From Polycladidibacter stylochi (lineage in GTDB: Bacteria > Pseudomonadota > Alphaproteobacteria > Rhizobiales > Stappiaceae), in NCBI RefSeq assembly GCF_001562055.1, contig NZ_LLWE01000019.1, positions 124,001-188,000 of the forward strand: 64,000 bases of DNA, written 5' to 3'. The notes under the pieces are model-generated. The model was not told the origin of the DNA, made no database searches, and saw nothing but the letters and a program-made list of their open reading frames with translations. Shown in pieces: positions 19,494 through 28,526 of the stretch. Within the stretch, counting starts at the first letter, position 1. Each line of letters opens with the position of its first letter. Made by a program: the position numbers and the translations under genes.

Positions 19494-19898
19494 ATGTTCC
19501 ATATCGAGGTGCGTGATCATATTATGATTGCACGTAAACTACACGGTGACGTTTTTGGGCCTGCAAATATGATACACGGTTCAACATTGATCGTTGATGT
19601 TGCCGTATTTGCCAAAACCTTGGGACCTCATGGAGTTGTTGCAGACCTTGGCAAACTCTCCGAAATCGTAAGGCAGATTCTTTTGCCGCTGAACTACCAA
19701 CTGCTACATGAACTCCCCGCCTTTCAACAACAAAATGCCAGTGTCGAGGGTATCAGTCTCTATTTGCATGATCAGATTAAATCCGAGATTTTAGGGGGCG
19801 GGTTAGATCGCCTTTCTACAGAATTAGATCGGCTACGCATTTTAGTTGAAGAAACCCCAACAGCACGTGGCGGCTACGAAGCTGCACTTCACGAGTAA
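19494..19898 (+). CDS. 6-pyruvoyl-tetrahydropterin synthase/QueD-like protein with altered active site
   Basis: A 134-residue protein with the T-fold layout of PTPS/QueD. Residues that define the enzyme are changed. In QueD, zinc is held by AAH and HGH; here the corresponding stretches read ARK (Arg14 for the first His) and HGS (His28 kept, Ser30 for the last His). The catalytic Cys ahead of HGH is missing, and the Asp-His pair near the LDHxxLN motif is NY (67-68). The C-terminal pterin-anchoring Glu is kept (Glu119 or 120 in VEETPTARGGYE). It could bind a pterin-like ring without the normal lyase chemistry. An AGGA ribosome-binding site lies 8 nt before the ATG. The cluster context points to a specialised paralogue. 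Confidence 0.72.
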   Translation: MFHIEVRDHIMIARKLHGDVFGPANMIHGSTLIVDVAVFAKTLGPHGVVADLGKLSEIVRQILLPLNYQLLHELPAFQQQNASVEGISLYLHDQIKSEILGGGLDRLSTELDRLRILVEETPTARGGYEAALHE

Positions 19899-19901
19899 GT
19901 C

Positions 19902-21098
19902 GTGACTGATATGGGCACAATAAGCACAAAAAAACAAAAACATGCACAAAGTGGTCAATCCAGTCCGCACTCTCTAAACGAGACTACAAATATCTATTTC
20001 GTTATCCCTGGCGATTTAGAAGCCGCAAGTGGCGGTTATGCATATGATCGTCATATTCTGAAGGGACTTAGACAATTAGGGTGGAATGTTTACCACATTC
20101 CGCTCACCGGGGCATTCCCTCTTTGCAGTGCTCAAACAAGGCACAAAGCCAATGCAAAGCTAACAGACCTTCCTGACAATGCCCTCGTTTTGGTAGACGG
20201 CCTTGCCTATGGAGCATTACCTGAAGTCATTTCAATACATGCAAAACGGCTTAACTTCATTACTCTAGTTCATCACCCCTTATTTTTAGAGGCCGGACTC
20301 GGAGAAAAAGAGCAAAAAGCCCTTCACTCTGCAGAAAAACTAGCCCTGCAACATGCGCAATTTCTGATAACAACCAGCGATGAAACACGAAAAACTGTCG
20401 TTAAGAACTTTTCTTATCCCTATGATAAAATTGTGGTGATTGAGCCTGGTCTTGATTTACCTGCCTTTGCAAAAAATCCGTCTCATTTTGACCATCTGAG
20501 AACGAGACAAACTTCAGCCAGTGTTCCTATGCGTCTTTTGTGTGTTGGCTCTGTTGTTGCCCGCAAAGATCAACTCAGCCTCATCAAGGCCGTTGCAGGA
20601 TTACCTGACGTATTTGAAAACCAAAAAAGCTGGCGCCTTGACATAATAGGTGATTTGAATTTTCAGCCCTCCTATGCGCAAAAAATGCATGAGGTTGTTG
20701 AAGAGTTGGGATTACAAAACTACGTTCACTTGCATGGAAAGGTGGGCGAGGCGCGGCTTAAATCTTTCTATGAAAGTGCCGATTTATTTATCCTGCCCAG
20801 CCACTACGAGGGCTACGGCATGGCCTTTTGGGAAGCTCTATCCTACGGGCTGCCTGTTATAGCGACATATGAAGGTAGTGTTGCCGCACAATTACCCCGC
20901 GAAGCCACACTATTATTTCGCGCAGGAAATAGCCAACAACTACGGCAATCAATTGAATCTTTAGCCGCTACCCCCTCACTTCTTTCAGCAATGAGCCAGG
21001 CAGGGCACCGAGAATGCCAGAAAAAGCCTAGCTGGGAAAAAGTTACCGCTTTGATGTCGCACCACTTAAAACTATTTGTAGAGAGGTTAAAGCCATGA
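19902..21098 (+). CDS. Family 4 glycosyltransferase of the pterin-like cluster
   Basis: A 398-residue GT-B glycosyltransferase, cytoplasmic. The N-terminal half starts IYFVIPGDLEAASGGYAYDR, the usual acceptor side of GT4. The donor side has LLCVGSVVARKDQLSLIKAV, then VHLHGKVGEARLKSFYESAD and the E-x7-E motif in HYEGYGMAFWEALSYGLPVI. The start is GTG at 19902, four bases after the PTPS-like stop codon; an ATG at 19911 is the alternative. The stop overlaps the next start (ATGA), so it is translationally coupled to the methyltransferase. Given its partners it probably glycosylates a small heterocycle or its carrier rather than a polysaccharide; this is inference. Confidence 0.82.
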   Translation: MTDMGTISTKKQKHAQSGQSSPHSLNETTNIYFVIPGDLEAASGGYAYDRHILKGLRQLGWNVYHIPLTGAFPLCSAQTRHKANAKLTDLPDNALVLVDGLAYGALPEVISIHAKRLNFITLVHHPLFLEAGLGEKEQKALHSAEKLALQHAQFLITTSDETRKTVVKNFSYPYDKIVVIEPGLDLPAFAKNPSHFDHLRTRQTSASVPMRLLCVGSVVARKDQLSLIKAVAGLPDVFENQKSWRLDIIGDLNFQPSYAQKMHEVVEELGLQNYVHLHGKVGEARLKSFYESADLFILPSHYEGYGMAFWEALSYGLPVIATYEGSVAAQLPREATLLFRAGNSQQLRQSIESLAATPSLLSAMSQAGHRECQKKPSWEKVTALMSHHLKLFVERLKP

Positions 21099-21913
21099 GC
21101 TCGTTCAGCGAGGAGTGGTTACGATTACGATTTCCAGCAGACAAGAAAGCTCGAAACAAACGGCTCGATAAGCTCTTTAGCCGGCACATTCTGCGTTTTT
21201 GCGAGACACAAAGCACGGTTAGAATCCACGACCTGGCTGCTGGGAGTGGCGCGAGCCTTAAAGCGCTATTACCCCACCTTGTTCAGTGTCAAGAACAGCT
21301 ATCCTGGTGCTTTTATGATAATGATCCCAAGCTCTTGGCAGTTAGCAAAGAAATCGCTCAAAGAGAGGCGCTTTCTATCAGCCCCATTATTTGCGATTTA
21401 AACATACCCGAATTCTTCCAAACACATAGTTTGGTGCCAGCTGTAACCAGCTCTGCTTTTTTTGACCTTGTGAGCGAGAGTTGGATTGAGCTCCTTGCCA
21501 CATACTTGTTAGGTGTTGGCTCAACCGCCCTTTTCTCTCTTACAATTGATGGCCGCTATGAGCTTTCCCCGCCGCATGCATTCGATACTCAAGTCATGTT
21601 TGCAGTACGCCAACACCAGCAAAAAAACAAAGGTTTTGGCCCCGCTTTAGGGTGCGAGGCAGCGGCCTTTATGATTGAGTGCTTCAACAAAGTCGGCTTT
21701 ACTGTACTCACAGGTCAATCTGACTGGTTGCTAGATTATCACGACAATCAACTCCAACAGGAATTGATACAGGGTTGGTATAGTGCAGCGCTGCAAATGG
21801 GGTTGGGAGAATCCACCTTGGAAGTCTGGCGTGCTTTTCGATTGGCAGCCCTATCAAAACAGGAATCTAAAATAATGCTGGGCCATTGCGATATTCTCAT
21901 TAACCCCAATTAA
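21095..21913 (+). CDS. Class I SAM-dependent methyltransferase of the pterin-like cluster
   Basis: A 272-residue Rossmann methyltransferase. Motif I is seen in RIHDLAAGSGASLKALLPHL, a motif II-like acidic strand in WCFYDNDPKLLAV, and the rest of the core follows (FDLVSESWIELL). Its start overlaps the glycosyltransferase stop (ATGA), so both are made from one message. It converges on the RibD-type reductase gene 19 bp away. The methyl acceptor is unknown. No part of the sequence suggests a nucleic-acid or protein methyltransferase in particular. Confidence 0.75.
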   Translation: MSSFSEEWLRLRFPADKKARNKRLDKLFSRHILRFCETQSTVRIHDLAAGSGASLKALLPHLVQCQEQLSWCFYDNDPKLLAVSKEIAQREALSISPIICDLNIPEFFQTHSLVPAVTSSAFFDLVSESWIELLATYLLGVGSTALFSLTIDGRYELSPPHAFDTQVMFAVRQHQQKNKGFGPALGCEAAAFMIECFNKVGFTVLTGQSDWLLDYHDNQLQQELIQGWYSAALQMGLGESTLEVWRAFRLAALSKQESKIMLGHCDILINPN

Positions 21914-21932
21914 AACCGAAGCGAATGAGGAT

Positions 21933-22736
21933 TCAGGAGTTTAAGTGTAAATCGGCTAATAAATCCGTCCCCAGTGAGTACCAATTTGTTTGGGGACGCC
22001 GCGCTCTTGAAAGACTATCCGTTGGAGGCAAAGCAATACCCTTTTTGCCAGAGCCAATAATCAACGGTGCTATAATTAGATGGAGTTGGTTTAACAACCC
22101 TGTTTGATAGAAGTTTGAAAGTGTCCAAGCTCCCCCTTCAATAAGTACCGTTTGAAAATCTTGCAAACTTGCTTTGATAGCTGCACAACAAATGCGGCCC
22201 TTATCATTAAGCGGCAATATCCTGTGTTCAACAAAGTCGGGGTATTGGGGCACTAGCCCCTCGGAAGTTAAAACAATTTTGCGACAACCGTCATCTTGCA
22301 GACATGTGCTACGAAGGGGCAAACGACCAGAGGGGTCGACAATAATTCTGGCGGGACTATTACCTTGTACATGACGAACCGTCAGTTGCGGATTGTCTTT
22401 TATAGCTGTCCCCACACCAATGACAACCGCATCCACAAGTGCACGCAAACGGTGTAAATGCGCAAGTCCTTCTTGAGCGTTTATGTAATAGGAATCGCCT
22501 GTATCGGTCGCTATTAATCCGTCCAGTGACTGGCCCAGTTGTCCAATAAAATATGCGGATCTGGCCTGACAAACCCCTGCAAAACACTGGGCATAACCAG
22601 CAGCTGGGGGCGGCTTTTTTTCCATTTTTGCTTTCAAGACATTCTGCCACACTTCATCTGTAATTACAGGAGATTGAAAATCAGCCTCAAGTACCGGGTT
22701 GGATTTTCTGGGCTGGGTAGCTAACGACTTTTGCAC
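21933..22736 (-). CDS. RibD C-terminal-type (dihydrofolate-reductase-fold) reductase
   Basis: A 267-residue protein. Its last 210 residues are the RibD_C/HTP-reductase fold: GQLGQSLDGLIA, DAVVIGVGTAIKDNPQLTVR, PARIIVDPSGRLP, VLIEGGAWTLSNFYQTGL and a terminal IAPLIIGSGKKG, all conserved NADPH and substrate contacts. The deaminase half of full RibD is absent, replaced by a short N-terminal extension. GTG at 22736 is the likely start. It points toward the pterin-like genes on the other strand, from which its stop is 19 bp away. RibD reductases act on 5-amino-6-ribosylaminouracil phosphate; a related ribosyl-heterocycle substrate is plausible for this set. Confidence 0.83.
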   Translation of the reverse strand: MQKSLATQPRKSNPVLEADFQSPVITDEVWQNVLKAKMEKKPPPAAGYAQCFAGVCQARSAYFIGQLGQSLDGLIATDTGDSYYINAQEGLAHLHRLRALVDAVVIGVGTAIKDNPQLTVRHVQGNSPARIIVDPSGRLPLRSTCLQDDGCRKIVLTSEGLVPQYPDFVEHRILPLNDKGRICCAAIKASLQDFQTVLIEGGAWTLSNFYQTGLLNQLHLIIAPLIIGSGKKGIALPPTDSLSRARRPQTNWYSLGTDLLADLHLNS

Positions 22737-22881
22737 GAGACAACCTTTACGTATTTAAGTTGCCGTATTGAAGCGAAATTCCACTAAAAAAGTAACTCTG
22801 ATATCCTGAGAATTGCATGGGTTGCATTCATCTCATAGGCTCAAAGCATATTCTGCTTCGTTGCCTGCTAGGAGAGAGAGC

Positions 22882-23418
22882 ATGCAAGCTGAAACCGTAA
22901 AGTATTCGCGCCCTGCCCGTGCCTATCACTGGATAACTTTTATATTGGTCCTGGTTGTTTTGCCGCTCGGCTTTTTTCTGGGTGATTTACCCAAGGGGCA
23001 AATACAGGGTATAGGCTATAACTGGCATAAGTCTATCGGTTTATTGGTGCTTGTTGTGTTGCTCTTTCGCTTGGCTTATCGCCTCGGGCACCCAGCACCT
23101 GCATTGCCAGCATCTGTACCTAAATGGCAAGTGAACCTGTCACGCGGTATTCATATTTTGCTATATATTTGTCTGATCGTTCAACCACTTATCGGCTGGT
23201 TTGCAACGGCGTCATTTGGTGCCCCAGTACCTTTTTTCAGTTTATTCACCATACCAAATTTTATTGAAAAAAACGAAGCTTTAGCCAAGCAATTGTTTCA
23301 GGTTCACTCAATCCTAGGGTGGGTACTTGTTATAGCAATCTCCCTTCATATTTTAGGTGGGCTTTATCATTGGCTAATTGCTAAGGATGGTGTTTTTCAA
23401 CGCATGACTTCTAATTAA
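22882..23418 (+). CDS. Cytochrome b561 family protein
   Basis: A 178-residue four-helix membrane cytochrome. Candidate haem ligands are the His in RAYHWITF, the His in WHKSIGLL, and the His residues in VHSILGWV and LHILGGLYHW, matching the CybB layout. The frame extends upstream to 22813, but AGGAGAGAG just ahead of the ATG at 22882 marks the better start. The gene is divergent from the RibD-type reductase and lies alone before the cobalamin genes. It probably transfers electrons between quinone and a periplasmic partner, which is not identifiable here. Confidence 0.88.
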   Translation: MQAETVKYSRPARAYHWITFILVLVVLPLGFFLGDLPKGQIQGIGYNWHKSIGLLVLVVLLFRLAYRLGHPAPALPASVPKWQVNLSRGIHILLYICLIVQPLIGWFATASFGAPVPFFSLFTIPNFIEKNEALAKQLFQVHSILGWVLVIAISLHILGGLYHWLIAKDGVFQRMTSN

Positions 23419-23454
23419 ACAGAGTTGGTAGGTATTGCTTCTAGTCCAGATTAA

Positions 23455-24234
23455 TCACACTAGGTTAACAACGGTGTCAACAAGCTGGTCATACTCTGAG
23501 AACTGATGAATATAGGCTGGCACCGTTATGGGCATATGTTTGGGGGGCCTTGCAAGCATATGAACCGGCAGGCCCAACTTTCGTGCGGCCTCAATTTTTG
23601 CGTATCCTGCAGTACCACCACTATTTTTACAAAGCACTCCTTCAATATCATGCTGTTTTAAATAACTTATCTCCTGAGCAATGCTCTCATTTGGTTTGGA
23701 AAGAATGAGTATACTTTGTTCAGGAAGGCTGTTCGCTTCTGGTGGTTCCACCATGCGCATATGCCAAACAACATCAGTCCTTGATTTCAGTGCTATGATT
23801 TGCTTACGGCCGATAGCGGCGAATATACGGCTGTTGGGAGCTATGGCAGCGACGGCTTCTTGAAGACTGGTAAATTGAAGCCATTGATCGCCGGTTTGTG
23901 ATTTCCATGGTGGGCGCTCATAACGTAGGTAATGACAAGGGGTTTGTTGGCATGCTTGCAGCGCATTGTTACTTATTTGTGCGGCAAAAGGGTGTGTTGC
24001 ATCAACTACATAGCTTATATCATGAGCCTTTAGATACTGCTGTAAACCTTGCGTACCACCAAAGCCGCCAGTGCGTGTGGTCACACCCAGCTCTTTTGGT
24101 AAGGTTGTTACACCGGCAAGAGATGCAATTATATCAAAGCGGCATGTCTGTTGTAGTTTTTTAATAATTATCCGCGCATCGCGTGTACCCGCTAATATCA
24201 AGAGCTTTGGCCGAGAGTTAGGGGCTGTCGTCAT
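23455..24234 (-). CDS. cobK: Precorrin-6A reductase (CobK/CbiJ)
   Basis: NADPH-dependent reduction of the macrocycle during corrin assembly. The 259-residue protein starts with the expected LLILAGTRDARIIIKKL loop and has VVDATHPFAAQIS, FAAIGRKQI and VLCKNSGGTAGYAKI, all diagnostic for the family. Its ATG overlaps the stop codon of cbiD (ATGA), so it is made from the same message. In a cobalt-early pathway the substrate would be cobalt-precorrin-6A (CbiJ). Confidence 0.93.
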   Translation of the reverse strand: MTTAPNSRPKLLILAGTRDARIIIKKLQQTCRFDIIASLAGVTTLPKELGVTTRTGGFGGTQGLQQYLKAHDISYVVDATHPFAAQISNNALQACQQTPCHYLRYERPPWKSQTGDQWLQFTSLQEAVAAIAPNSRIFAAIGRKQIIALKSRTDVVWHMRMVEPPEANSLPEQSILILSKPNESIAQEISYLKQHDIEGVLCKNSGGTAGYAKIEAARKLGLPVHMLARPPKHMPITVPAYIHQFSEYDQLVDTVVNLV

Positions 24235-25382
24235 GTTTTCGCCTTTTGAGCAAAGGGGACCTGCGCCAATTGTTGGCCTGCCCTATCCACCACGATCACC
24301 TCTACAGCAACAGGTGCACCTCGTAAGATGTCCAGTGCACTCGCTTGAGCTTTTTGTGCAATGATTGCCGCCAGCGGGAAGTCACAGGATAACGCCATAT
24401 CGCTTAATTGCTTCATTGTATTGGCATTTTGGCAAAGCTCTTGCAGCTCTAGCGGGGCATCACACTGAGACAACAGTTTGCCTAGCCAGACAAAATCCAG
24501 CGTCGAGCGGGCCGAATGCAAATCCATTGCCCCTTGCGCCAGCTTGGTCAGCTTGGCGATACCACCGGCTACCGTGAGCTTTGGTACCGGATGAGCACGC
24601 AAATATTTAAGCAAACCGCCAGCAAAATCCCCCATATCTAAGTAGGCATACTCTGGTAATTGGGGGTATTGTTCTCTTAAACAGTCTTCAGATGTTGCAC
24701 CTGTTGCTGCGGCAACATGGTTTAAACCGGCGGCTCGGGCCACATCCACTCCACGGTGGATTGATGCTATCCACGAAGCACATGAAAACGGACGCACAAT
24801 ACCGGTGGTTCCCAAAACCGAAAGCCCACCAATTATCCCTAGGCGGGGATTCATTGTCTTGAGCGCAAGCTCTGCACCGCCTGCTATTGAAATGGTGGCA
24901 ATAACATCAAGCCGTTGATTGTGGGCCTTTGCAACTTCGGTAAGCGCTTTCTCAATTATTCGCCTTGGTACCGGGTTGATCGCCGGTTCCCCCACTTCAA
25001 CTGGCAAACCTGCTCTAGTGACAGTACCAACCCCTTCGCCTGCCACGAATACCAATCCGCACCCTTCGGCACCCCGTTCAATACGGGTTTGAATGAGCGC
25101 GCCATGGGTAACATCGGGGTCATCACCCGCATCTTTAACAATAGCCGCCTCAGCCCAGCAAGGGTTGTTGCCCTCTGCAACCGCCTCATAAGCCAAAGCA
25201 AATGCCGGCGTATCCCCGCGTGGTAGTGTAATCGACACGGGGTCGGGGAATTGCCCTGTTAAAAGCCTGGCATAGGCTGCTTTAGCCGCCGCGGCTGCAC
25301 ACGCGCCTGTTGTCCAGCCGGTACGTAATGCTGCTTTAGTGGCCTGTTTTTTCCCATTTGTGGAATTTGCCGTTTCGCTCAT
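24231..25382 (-). CDS. cbiD: Cobalt-precorrin-5B C(1)-methyltransferase
   Basis: A 383-residue CbiD, the C1 methylase of the cobalt-early (anaerobic) route. LRTGWTTGACAAAAAKAA, GDDPDVTHGALI, GEGVGTVTRAGLPVEVGEPAINPVPR and the GGLSVLGTTGIVRPFS stretch are diagnostic. The open frame runs further to 25550, but the ATG at 25382 matches the family start; the extra 56 residues have no family similarity. The start of cobA lies 137 bp away on the opposite strand, so the shared region must hold both promoters. I saw no cobalamin riboswitch boxes in it. Confidence 0.95.
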   Translation of the reverse strand: MSETANSTNGKKQATKAALRTGWTTGACAAAAAKAAYARLLTGQFPDPVSITLPRGDTPAFALAYEAVAEGNNPCWAEAAIVKDAGDDPDVTHGALIQTRIERGAEGCGLVFVAGEGVGTVTRAGLPVEVGEPAINPVPRRIIEKALTEVAKAHNQRLDVIATISIAGGAELALKTMNPRLGIIGGLSVLGTTGIVRPFSCASWIASIHRGVDVARAAGLNHVAAATGATSEDCLREQYPQLPEYAYLDMGDFAGGLLKYLRAHPVPKLTVAGGIAKLTKLAQGAMDLHSARSTLDFVWLGKLLSQCDAPLELQELCQNANTMKQLSDMALSCDFPLAAIIAQKAQASALDILRGAPVAVEVIVVDRAGQQLAQVPFAQKAKT

Positions 25383-25519
25383 GAGCGGACTATAGCGCAA
25401 ACTATTGCAAAACCAAGCTGTTTCAAACCAGCTGACTATATTCACTATTATAGCGAATTTCATCGGGACGACATTAATGCACACTTGCCTTGTTTTAAAT
25501 TGCCTGTACATTCGCGGAG

Positions 25520-26377
25520 ATGGAATTAAAAGAAGCGTTGCCCTTGGCAAACTATAGTTTGCCCCAATTCGAGTGTGGCTGGGTTTGGCTGGCTGGTGCT
25601 GGCCCCGGAGACCCGGGCCTGTTGTCTGTTCACGCCTTAAATGGCCTGCAACATGCTGATATTATTGTTTATGACGCCTTGGTCGACAAACGGATTCTTG
25701 GCTGGGCGAAAGCAAGTGCCCAACTGGAATATGCCGGAAAGCGTGGCGGCAAGCCCTCACCCAAACAGCGTTCCATCTCGCTACGGCTTATCGAACTTGC
25801 CAAACAAGGCAAACGGGTTTTGCGCCTCAAAGGCGGAGACCCATTCGTATTCGGCCGCGGTGGGGAAGAAGCATTGGCACTCGTTGAGGCTGGCATACCT
25901 TTTCGGGTTATCCCCGGTATAACCGCCGGTATTGGCGGGCTTGGCTATGCTGGCATCCCTTCCACTCATCGTGGTATTAATCAGGCTGTTACTTTCCTAA
26001 CTGGGCACGATCAAAACGGTGTAACGCCAGATGCACTCAATTGGCAAGCATTGGCACAAGGCTCACCTGTACTGATTATGTATATGGCGATGAAACACCT
26101 GAAAAGTATTCGCGATAAACTTATAGCTGGTGGACGAAGTAAAACTGAAGCCATGGCTTTTGTTTGCAATGCCTCTCTTCCAAACCAAAAGGTCTTGCAA
26201 ACTACTCTTGGTAATTGTGTCGAGGATACCGAAAAAGCCGGTATTGCACCACCTGCTATCGTTGTTTTGGGAGATGTTGTGCACTTGCGCCATGGGCTCG
26301 ATTGGCTGGGCGCTATGCATGGCAAAAAGCTACAAGCGCATCCGCTGGAAGGTCTTGCACTGGAGGCCGCACAATAA
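25520..26377 (+). CDS. cobA: Uroporphyrinogen-III C-methyltransferase
   Basis: SUMT, making precorrin-2 from uroporphyrinogen III with two SAM-dependent methylations; first committed step to cobalamin (also shared with siroheme). A 285-residue protein with the glycine-rich start VWLAGAGPGDPGLLSVHAL, the P-loop-like RLKGGDPFVFGRGGEE, PGITAGIGG and THRGINQAVTFLTGH. No CysG oxidase/ferrochelatase domain is attached. The cobB start overlaps the stop (TAATG). Confidence 0.95.
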   Translation: MELKEALPLANYSLPQFECGWVWLAGAGPGDPGLLSVHALNGLQHADIIVYDALVDKRILGWAKASAQLEYAGKRGGKPSPKQRSISLRLIELAKQGKRVLRLKGGDPFVFGRGGEEALALVEAGIPFRVIPGITAGIGGLGYAGIPSTHRGINQAVTFLTGHDQNGVTPDALNWQALAQGSPVLIMYMAMKHLKSIRDKLIAGGRSKTEAMAFVCNASLPNQKVLQTTLGNCVEDTEKAGIAPPAIVVLGDVVHLRHGLDWLGAMHGKKLQAHPLEGLALEAAQ

Positions 26378-27720
26378 TGTCGGTAAACGGGCTGGTTATT
26401 GCAGCGCCCTCCTCGGCCACCGGTAAAACCACCATTACATTAGCGCTGTTACGAGCGCTAAAAATAGCAGGAATATCAGTTAGTTCTGCAAAATCTGGCC
26501 CCGATTATATCGACCCTGCCTTCCACCGCGCAGCCAGTGGACGGCCCTGCTTTAACCTTGATGCCTATGCCATGAGTGCCGCCCAACTCTTGGGGGTGGC
26601 GCAAACCGTTTCACAAGATAGCGAATTGTTGATTGTTGAAGGGGCCATGGGCCTGTTTGATGGTGCTGCAAATGGGCAAGGCTCTGCAGCAGATCTTGCC
26701 GAAACACTTGGTTTTCCTGTAGTTCTTATAGTTGATTGCCAAAAGCAAGCGCAATCTGTTGCCGCCGTGGTACATGGTTTTGCCAGTTTTCGCAAAACTC
26801 CCCGTATCGCGGGGATAATCTTGAACCGTGTCGGTTCACTGCGGCACGAAAAAATGCTGCGCCAAGCAATCGCACCGCTCGGGCTACCGGTATTAGGCGC
26901 TGTCTACCGTGAGGTCGAATTGGAATTACCAGAGCGCCATCTTGGTTTGGTACAGGCCAGCGAAATGCCTGAGCTGGAAAGCTTTTTAACACGGGCGGGA
27001 AAGATAGCACAAAAGCAAATTGATCTGGCTGCACTACGGGCCTTGGCGCGTCCGCTGCAAGCTCCTATTGCTGCCAAACTCAGCGAAAATTCAAAGCAGC
27101 TTCTGGCACCACTGAGCCAAAAAATCGCCATTGCCAAAGATGTGGCCTTTGCATTTTCCTACCCACAGCATATTGCGGAATGGAAACGGCAGGGCGTTGA
27201 AATAACATATTTTTCGCCGTTAAATGATGAAGCCCCCTCTCAAAATGCAACTGCAATATTTTTGCCCGGTGGTTACCCCGAGCTCTATGCGCAGCGACTC
27301 TCAAGGGCGTTGAACTTTAAAGCGGCCATGCAGAGTGCAGCACAGCAAGGTACCTTGATTTATGGCGAGTGTGGCGGCTTCATGTGCCTTGGCGAGCAAC
27401 TGATTGATAAAGCAGGTGTCACCCACCCCATGTTGGGCTTGTTGCCACTTACAACCAGCTTTGAAAAACGAAAATTACATTTAGGATACAGGCAGTTACA
27501 ATTAACAGACCGGCAGAAAACCGCGCCAGTTCTGCCTTGGCAACATACCTTGGTCGCCCATGAGTTCCACTATGCTTCCATTATTGAGCAAGGGGCAGCA
27601 CAGCCATTATTCAACGCAGTAGATGCACTTGGCATACCACTGGAGGCCATGGGCCTGCAAAAAGGCCGTGTTGCAGGATCGTTTGCCCATATTATCTGCC
27701 AGAGTAAGGTTGATGAGTAA
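26377..27720 (+). CDS. cobB: Cobyrinic acid a,c-diamide synthase
   Basis: ATP- and glutamine-dependent amidation of side chains a and c (CbiA/CobB). A 447-residue protein: N-terminal P-loop (SSATGKTTITLALLRAL), SGPDYIDPAFH, EGAMGLFDG, and a C-terminal class I glutamine amidotransferase-like domain with the nucleophile in YGECGGFMCLGEQL and the terminal His in SFAHIICQS. The frame could reach back to 26215 inside cobA, but the ATG at 26377 fits the family and the TAATG overlap. The ATP-binding and glutaminase sites both look intact. Confidence 0.94.
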   Translation: MSVNGLVIAAPSSATGKTTITLALLRALKIAGISVSSAKSGPDYIDPAFHRAASGRPCFNLDAYAMSAAQLLGVAQTVSQDSELLIVEGAMGLFDGAANGQGSAADLAETLGFPVVLIVDCQKQAQSVAAVVHGFASFRKTPRIAGIILNRVGSLRHEKMLRQAIAPLGLPVLGAVYREVELELPERHLGLVQASEMPELESFLTRAGKIAQKQIDLAALRALARPLQAPIAAKLSENSKQLLAPLSQKIAIAKDVAFAFSYPQHIAEWKRQGVEITYFSPLNDEAPSQNATAIFLPGGYPELYAQRLSRALNFKAAMQSAAQQGTLIYGECGGFMCLGEQLIDKAGVTHPMLGLLPLTTSFEKRKLHLGYRQLQLTDRQKTAPVLPWQHTLVAHEFHYASIIEQGAAQPLFNAVDALGIPLEAMGLQKGRVAGSFAHIICQSKVDE

Positions 27721-27749
27721 GTGCCTGAAATACCAATTATAACAGGCAC
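27721..27749. terminator. Hairpin between convergent cobB and cobM
   Basis: GTGCCTG (27721-27727) and CAGGCAC (27743-27749), immediately after the cobB stop, form a 7-bp stem. No clear U-tract follows on either strand, so efficiency is uncertain. Confidence 0.5.
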
Positions 27750-27758
27750 CTATAATAT

Positions 27759-28526
27759 TTAAGCTTTTTTCTTCGGGCGCAGAACATGCACGTGGTTGGC
27801 ATCATAAAGCGCGCTATCGCGAAACTCTTTACCAGCCTTGAGCGCATGCCCAACAAAGATCAGGGCTGTGCGGGTAATTTTCGCCTCTTTCACCTGTTTT
27901 TGGATAGTTGCCAGTGTGCCATGAATAAAGGCCTCATCCGGCCAGCCAACCCGATAAGCAACAATCACCGGGCAATCCTCGCCGTAAAGAGGCGCGAGTT
28001 GGCGGTTAATTTCCCCTAAATTACGAACACTTAGGTGAATTGCCAGTGTCGCCCCCGAGCGCCCTAGAGTTTCTAAATCCTCCCCCTCCGGCATTTGTGA
28101 GGATTTCATTGTTGTTCGGGTAACAATAATGGTCTGGGCAATTTCGGGAATGGTCAATTCGGTTTTTAATGCCGCCGCCGCTGCTGCGAATGCCGGAACA
28201 CCGGGGGTAACATCATAGGGGATATCCAGCTCATCAAGACGGCGCATTTGCTCAGCTGTGGCACCATAGATAGAAGGATCGCCGGAATGAACACGGGCCA
28301 CGTCCTTACCCGCGTCATGCGCTATCTTGATTTCATTAATAATTTCATCAAGATGCATGGGGGCTGTGTCGACAACCCGCGCGCCTTCTGGCACCGCCTT
28401 AACAATTGCCTCGGGCACCAGAGAGCCTGCAAACAGGCAAACCGGGCATTTTTCGATCAATTTCAAGCCGCGAACGGTAATAAGGTCTGAATCACCAGGG
28501 CCTGCACCAATAAAATGTACTGTCAT
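27759..28526 (-). CDS. cobM: Precorrin-4 C(11)-methyltransferase (CobM/CbiF)
   Basis: A 255-residue SAM-dependent corrin methylase acting at C11. VHFIGAGPGDSDLITVRG, VCLFAGSLVPEAIV, HSGDPSIYGATAEQM and TPGVPAFAAAAAAL are family hallmarks. The start overlaps the stop of the cbiG-cobJ gene (TAATG), and the gene is the last of the minus-strand operon. In a cobalt-early pathway this would be CbiF. Confidence 0.95.
   Translation of the reverse strand: MTVHFIGAGPGDSDLITVRGLKLIEKCPVCLFAGSLVPEAIVKAVPEGARVVDTAPMHLDEIINEIKIAHDAGKDVARVHSGDPSIYGATAEQMRRLDELDIPYDVTPGVPAFAAAAAALKTELTIPEIAQTIIVTRTTMKSSQMPEGEDLETLGRSGATLAIHLSVRNLGEINRQLAPLYGEDCPVIVAYRVGWPDEAFIHGTLATIQKQVKEAKITRTALIFVGHALKAGKEFRDSALYDANHVHVLRPKKKA

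Noticed and set aside
25383-25519. Search for a cobalamin riboswitch between cbiD and cobA
   Set aside because: None of the conserved boxes (GCCACTG, CCGCAACTG, AGGAGACC) is present on either strand.
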